Positions 61,692 through 64,000 of a stretch of 64,000 nucleotides of DNA are shown here, one piece after another. The notes below the pieces were generated by a model. That model ran no database searches, was not told the DNA's origin, and saw only the letters and a program-made list of their open reading frames with translations. Where the stretch lies: positions 2,790,001-2,854,000 of the forward strand of contig NZ_JACCCU010000001.1 in assembly GCF_013410875.1 (NCBI RefSeq). The letters are read 5' to 3'. Numbering within the stretch: the stretch's first letter is position 1; the number at the start of each line of letters is the position of its first letter. A program made the translations under genes and the position numbers. Source of the stretch: Tunturiibacter empetritectus. Lineage in GTDB: Bacteria > Acidobacteriota > Terriglobia > Terriglobales > Acidobacteriaceae.

Positions 61692-64000
61692 TTGCTCAAG
61701 CTCAAAAAAGTCCAGATACTCGGCTTCAAATCCTTCTGTGATCGCACCGAGGTTCAGCTCTCCGGCGAAGGAATCGCCGCCATTGTTGGCCCCAACGGAT
61801 GCGGCAAGTCCAACATCTCTGACGCCATCACCTGGGTCTTGGGCGAACAGTCTGCCAAGAGTCTCCGTGGCCTCAAGATGGAAGACGTCATCTTCGCCGG
61901 TACTCGCGATCGCAAGCCTACGGGTATGGCAGAGGTCTCACTCACCCTCGTCGACCCCGAAGTCTACGACGGCGCCAGTCTTCAGGACGACCCTGAAATC
62001 GTCATCGACGAGAGCCTCCCCACCGACTGGGACGAGACAACACTTCGCCAGCTGCGAGCAGAAGAGACCGAGGAGGCCGTCGCCGAAGCCCAACCTGGCA
62101 CCGTCATCGAAGGTGAGGCCAAAGGTCCTCATGTGGTTCCTTCCCCTGCAGAAGCCGACGCGGCAGCAGAACTCGCAAATCCAAACAACGTCGTTCTGAA
62201 GATTCGTCGCCGAAAGTTCGGCCGCGCCCCCGTCCGCGCCGGCGAACTCACTATCACCCGCCGCCTCTTCCGCTCCGGCGACAGCGAATATCTGCTCAAC
62301 GGCAAGATCTGCCGCCTGCGAGACATTCAGGACATCTTCATGGGCACAGGCCTCGGCGGCGAGTCCTACGCCATCATCGGCCAGGAGCGCATCGGCCAAC
62401 TCCTCTCCGCCAAGCCGCACGACCGTCGCTCCATCATCGAAGAGGCCGCGGGCATCACCCGTTTCAAGACAAAGAAACGCCTCGCCGAGCTGCGATTGGA
62501 ATCCGCACGCCAAAACCTTGCCCGTGTCAACGACATCTTCGACGAAGTCACTCGGCAGATGACTACCCTCAAGCGCCAGGCTGCCAAGGCGGAACGCTAT
62601 GGGGCACTCCGCGATGAACTCCGCACCCGCCTCCGTGTCGTACTCGCCAGTCGCATGTCGCAGCTGGATATCGAGCAGGCCGCCACCACGGGAAAAATCT
62701 CTGCTCTTGCAACTCAGATAGATACTCAGGCTGCAACCGTCGAAGCGATGGACGCCGAGCACACCGAGGGCGTCAACTCGGGCTACAGTCTCGATCAGCA
62801 GATTCGCGAAGCCGGAGCTCAGGCAAACCAGTCTGCCGTCGAACTCGAGCGCATCTCTGCCCGCTCCGCCTCGAACGCCGACCGCATCACGGAACTCACC
62901 AACCGGCTCGCGACTGGCTCCGACGATCTCGCCCAAGCCCGCGAACAGCTTTCAAGCCTTACCGCCGAGCTCGAAGAACATCGGAATTTCCTCAACAACG
63001 CTACAGCCGAGTCGACAAGCTCCCGTGAAGCCGCACAGAGCCATCAAGCGCAGGCGCAGGAGGCCGCACGTGCCGTCGCGTCAGCAGAACAACAGACCGA
63101 ACAAAACCGCCGCTCCACCATGCAGCTGGTTCAACGCATCGCACAGACTCGCAACGAAGAGGCTCAGGCAGCTGCAGCTCTCGCCGGCCTGGATCGCGAA
63201 GCGGAACGCCTCCTCTCCGAGTCCGAGATCGCCAGACAAGAACTCGAGACCCTGGGCCTGCAGCGTGGCCAGGTCAAGTTGTCCTTCGAGTCAGTGACCG
63301 AACGCCTTAAACGTCTCGAAGTCGAGATCGTCGAACTTCGCCTTCAGATTGAAGCAAGTCGCAATGAAGAGTCTGAGTCCAAACGCCACGGCGACCAGTT
63401 GCGAGGCGAAGCAGCAACCCTCGCCGGTCGGCGCACCTCCCTCGAAGCGCTCATTCGCGAGCACAGCTACTCCACCGACACCGTTCGAAATCTCTTCAAG
63501 ACTGACGCCTATAAGCAGAACTCCGACGGCATGGCAGCTGTGGGCACTCTCGCAGACTTCCTCGAAGTCGACGGTAAATATGAAAATGTCGTCGATGAAT
63601 TCCTCCGAGACGAGCTCAATTATGTCGTCGTCAAATCCTGGGATGCCGCCAACGCAGGCATGCATCTCCTCCAGACCGACGTCACTGGACGCGCCACCTT
63701 CCTCGTCCATCCCAATGACTCCCAGGCCAACTTCGCCTTTGCCGAGGGCATGCCCAGCATCGCTCAGACCAACATCGACGAAATCGAAGGCGTCATCCCT
63801 CTTAAAGAGTGCGTCCGTGTTCTCGACGGCTTCGGTAAATCCCTCGAGGTCATTCTGCCCAAGCTCCGCGAGGGTTTCGTTGCCCCAGACTCCTACACCG
63901 CACGCTCCCTTGCCCTCTCGAACCCTCAGGCATTCTTCCTCTCTCCCACCGGCGAGACCTTCCACAACGTCACAGTCACCAGCGGGCGCCCCCGCACACA
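61692..64000 (+). CDS. smc: chromosome segregation protein SMC (3' end outside window)
   Basis: ATPase that compacts and separates chromosomes. The frame starts TTG 61692 with AGAGG 5 bases before it (a GTG at 61686 is in frame) and is still open at the right edge, about 769 residues. The head begins LKLKKVQILGFKSFCDRTEV with Walker A IVGPNGCGKSNISDAITWVLGEQ. An acidic, Ala-rich insertion of about 90 residues (about 92-182) precedes AGELTITRRLFRSGDSEYLLNG. GTGLGGESYAIIGQERI and RRSIIEEAAGITRFKTKK follow, then a long coiled coil, then the hinge near residue 614 (GTLADFLEVDGKYENVVDEFLRDELNYVVV). The Walker B and signature half lies beyond the window. Confidence 0.95.
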   Translation, partial: MLKLKKVQILGFKSFCDRTEVQLSGEGIAAIVGPNGCGKSNISDAITWVLGEQSAKSLRGLKMEDVIFAGTRDRKPTGMAEVSLTLVDPEVYDGASLQDDPEIVIDESLPTDWDETTLRQLRAEETEEAVAEAQPGTVIEGEAKGPHVVPSPAEADAAAELANPNNVVLKIRRRKFGRAPVRAGELTITRRLFRSGDSEYLLNGKICRLRDIQDIFMGTGLGGESYAIIGQERIGQLLSAKPHDRRSIIEEAAGITRFKTKKRLAELRLESARQNLARVNDIFDEVTRQMTTLKRQAAKAERYGALRDELRTRLRVVLASRMSQLDIEQAATTGKISALATQIDTQAATVEAMDAEHTEGVNSGYSLDQQIREAGAQANQSAVELERISARSASNADRITELTNRLATGSDDLAQAREQLSSLTAELEEHRNFLNNATAESTSSREAAQSHQAQAQEAARAVASAEQQTEQNRRSTMQLVQRIAQTRNEEAQAAAALAGLDREAERLLSESEIARQELETLGLQRGQVKLSFESVTERLKRLEVEIVELRLQIEASRNEESESKRHGDQLRGEAATLAGRRTSLEALIREHSYSTDTVRNLFKTDAYKQNSDGMAAVGTLADFLEVDGKYENVVDEFLRDELNYVVVKSWDAANAGMHLLQTDVTGRATFLVHPNDSQANFAFAEGMPSIAQTNIDEIEGVIPLKECVRVLDGFGKSLEVILPKLREGFVAPDSYTARSLALSNPQAFFLSPTGETFHNVTVTSGRPRT

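Overview
The window looks like a chromosomal segment of a soil Acidobacteriota of the Terriglobia type (Granulicella, Edaphobacter or Terriglobus relatives). This is inferred from the GC-rich coding style, the gene families present, the secreted GH1 and GH3 glycosidases, the futalosine menaquinone gene mqnA, and an acidobacterial style of SMC and RimO with long insertions. It cannot be proved without a database search. Most of the sequence is housekeeping chromosome. I see no prophage, integron, CRISPR array, rRNA, tRNA or insertion sequence.

Layout. 1-6.4 kb: branched-chain amino acid genes ilvB (cut by the left edge), ilvN and ilvC, with unrelated genes between them and a duplicated copy of the ilvC start. 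6.7-14.6 kb: a cyclic-nucleotide-domain histidine kinase, then a minus-strand block with topA, dprA and small genes. 14.6-19.1 kb: mqnA, a DedA-like membrane protein, a PadR regulator with its membrane-protein partner, fabH, and the SRP RNA gene ffs with partial tandem copies beside it. 19.3-23.6 kb: a Tat-exported GH1 enzyme, a TetR/monooxygenase pair with twin operators, and OsmC. 23.7-38.6 kb: rimO, yacG-pgpA, a beta-propeller protein, a CHASE3/PAS histidine kinase, a cupin, cinA, plsY-gpsA, three tiny membrane proteins, a ketopantoate-reductase-like gene, Uma2 and ftsY. 38.7-43 kb: a large GH3 enzyme and a nitroreductase/MarR pair with twin operators. 43.3-52.9 kb: ribD-ribE, rho, rpoZ, comM (yifB), an AT-richer orphan and sdaA. 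53-64 kb: a frameshifted DUF937-OmpA gene, thiolase, a 22-residue Lys/Ala protein, thiO, gltA, a secreted repeat protein, a His-rich small protein, and smc running off the right edge.

How genes work together. ffs and ftsY supply the RNA and the receptor of co-translational targeting. dprA and comM both serve DNA uptake and recombination in transformable bacteria. plsY, gpsA, pgpA and fabH belong to lipid synthesis, and mqnA to menaquinone synthesis. GH1 and GH3 suggest periplasmic turnover of plant or microbial beta-glycosides. Two local regulator/target pairs (TetR/monooxygenase, MarR/nitroreductase) have clear duplicated palindromes.

The least ordinary content lies between genes. There is a REP-like palindrome family (27.3, 27.4, 34.3 and 38.6 kb). 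A composite intergenic element of about 260 bp precedes both ribD and sdaA. Direct repeats bracket an AT-richer orphan gene. An in-frame palindrome sits in a long rimO linker, and the ilvC start is duplicated. No complete new defence or biosynthetic system is evident.
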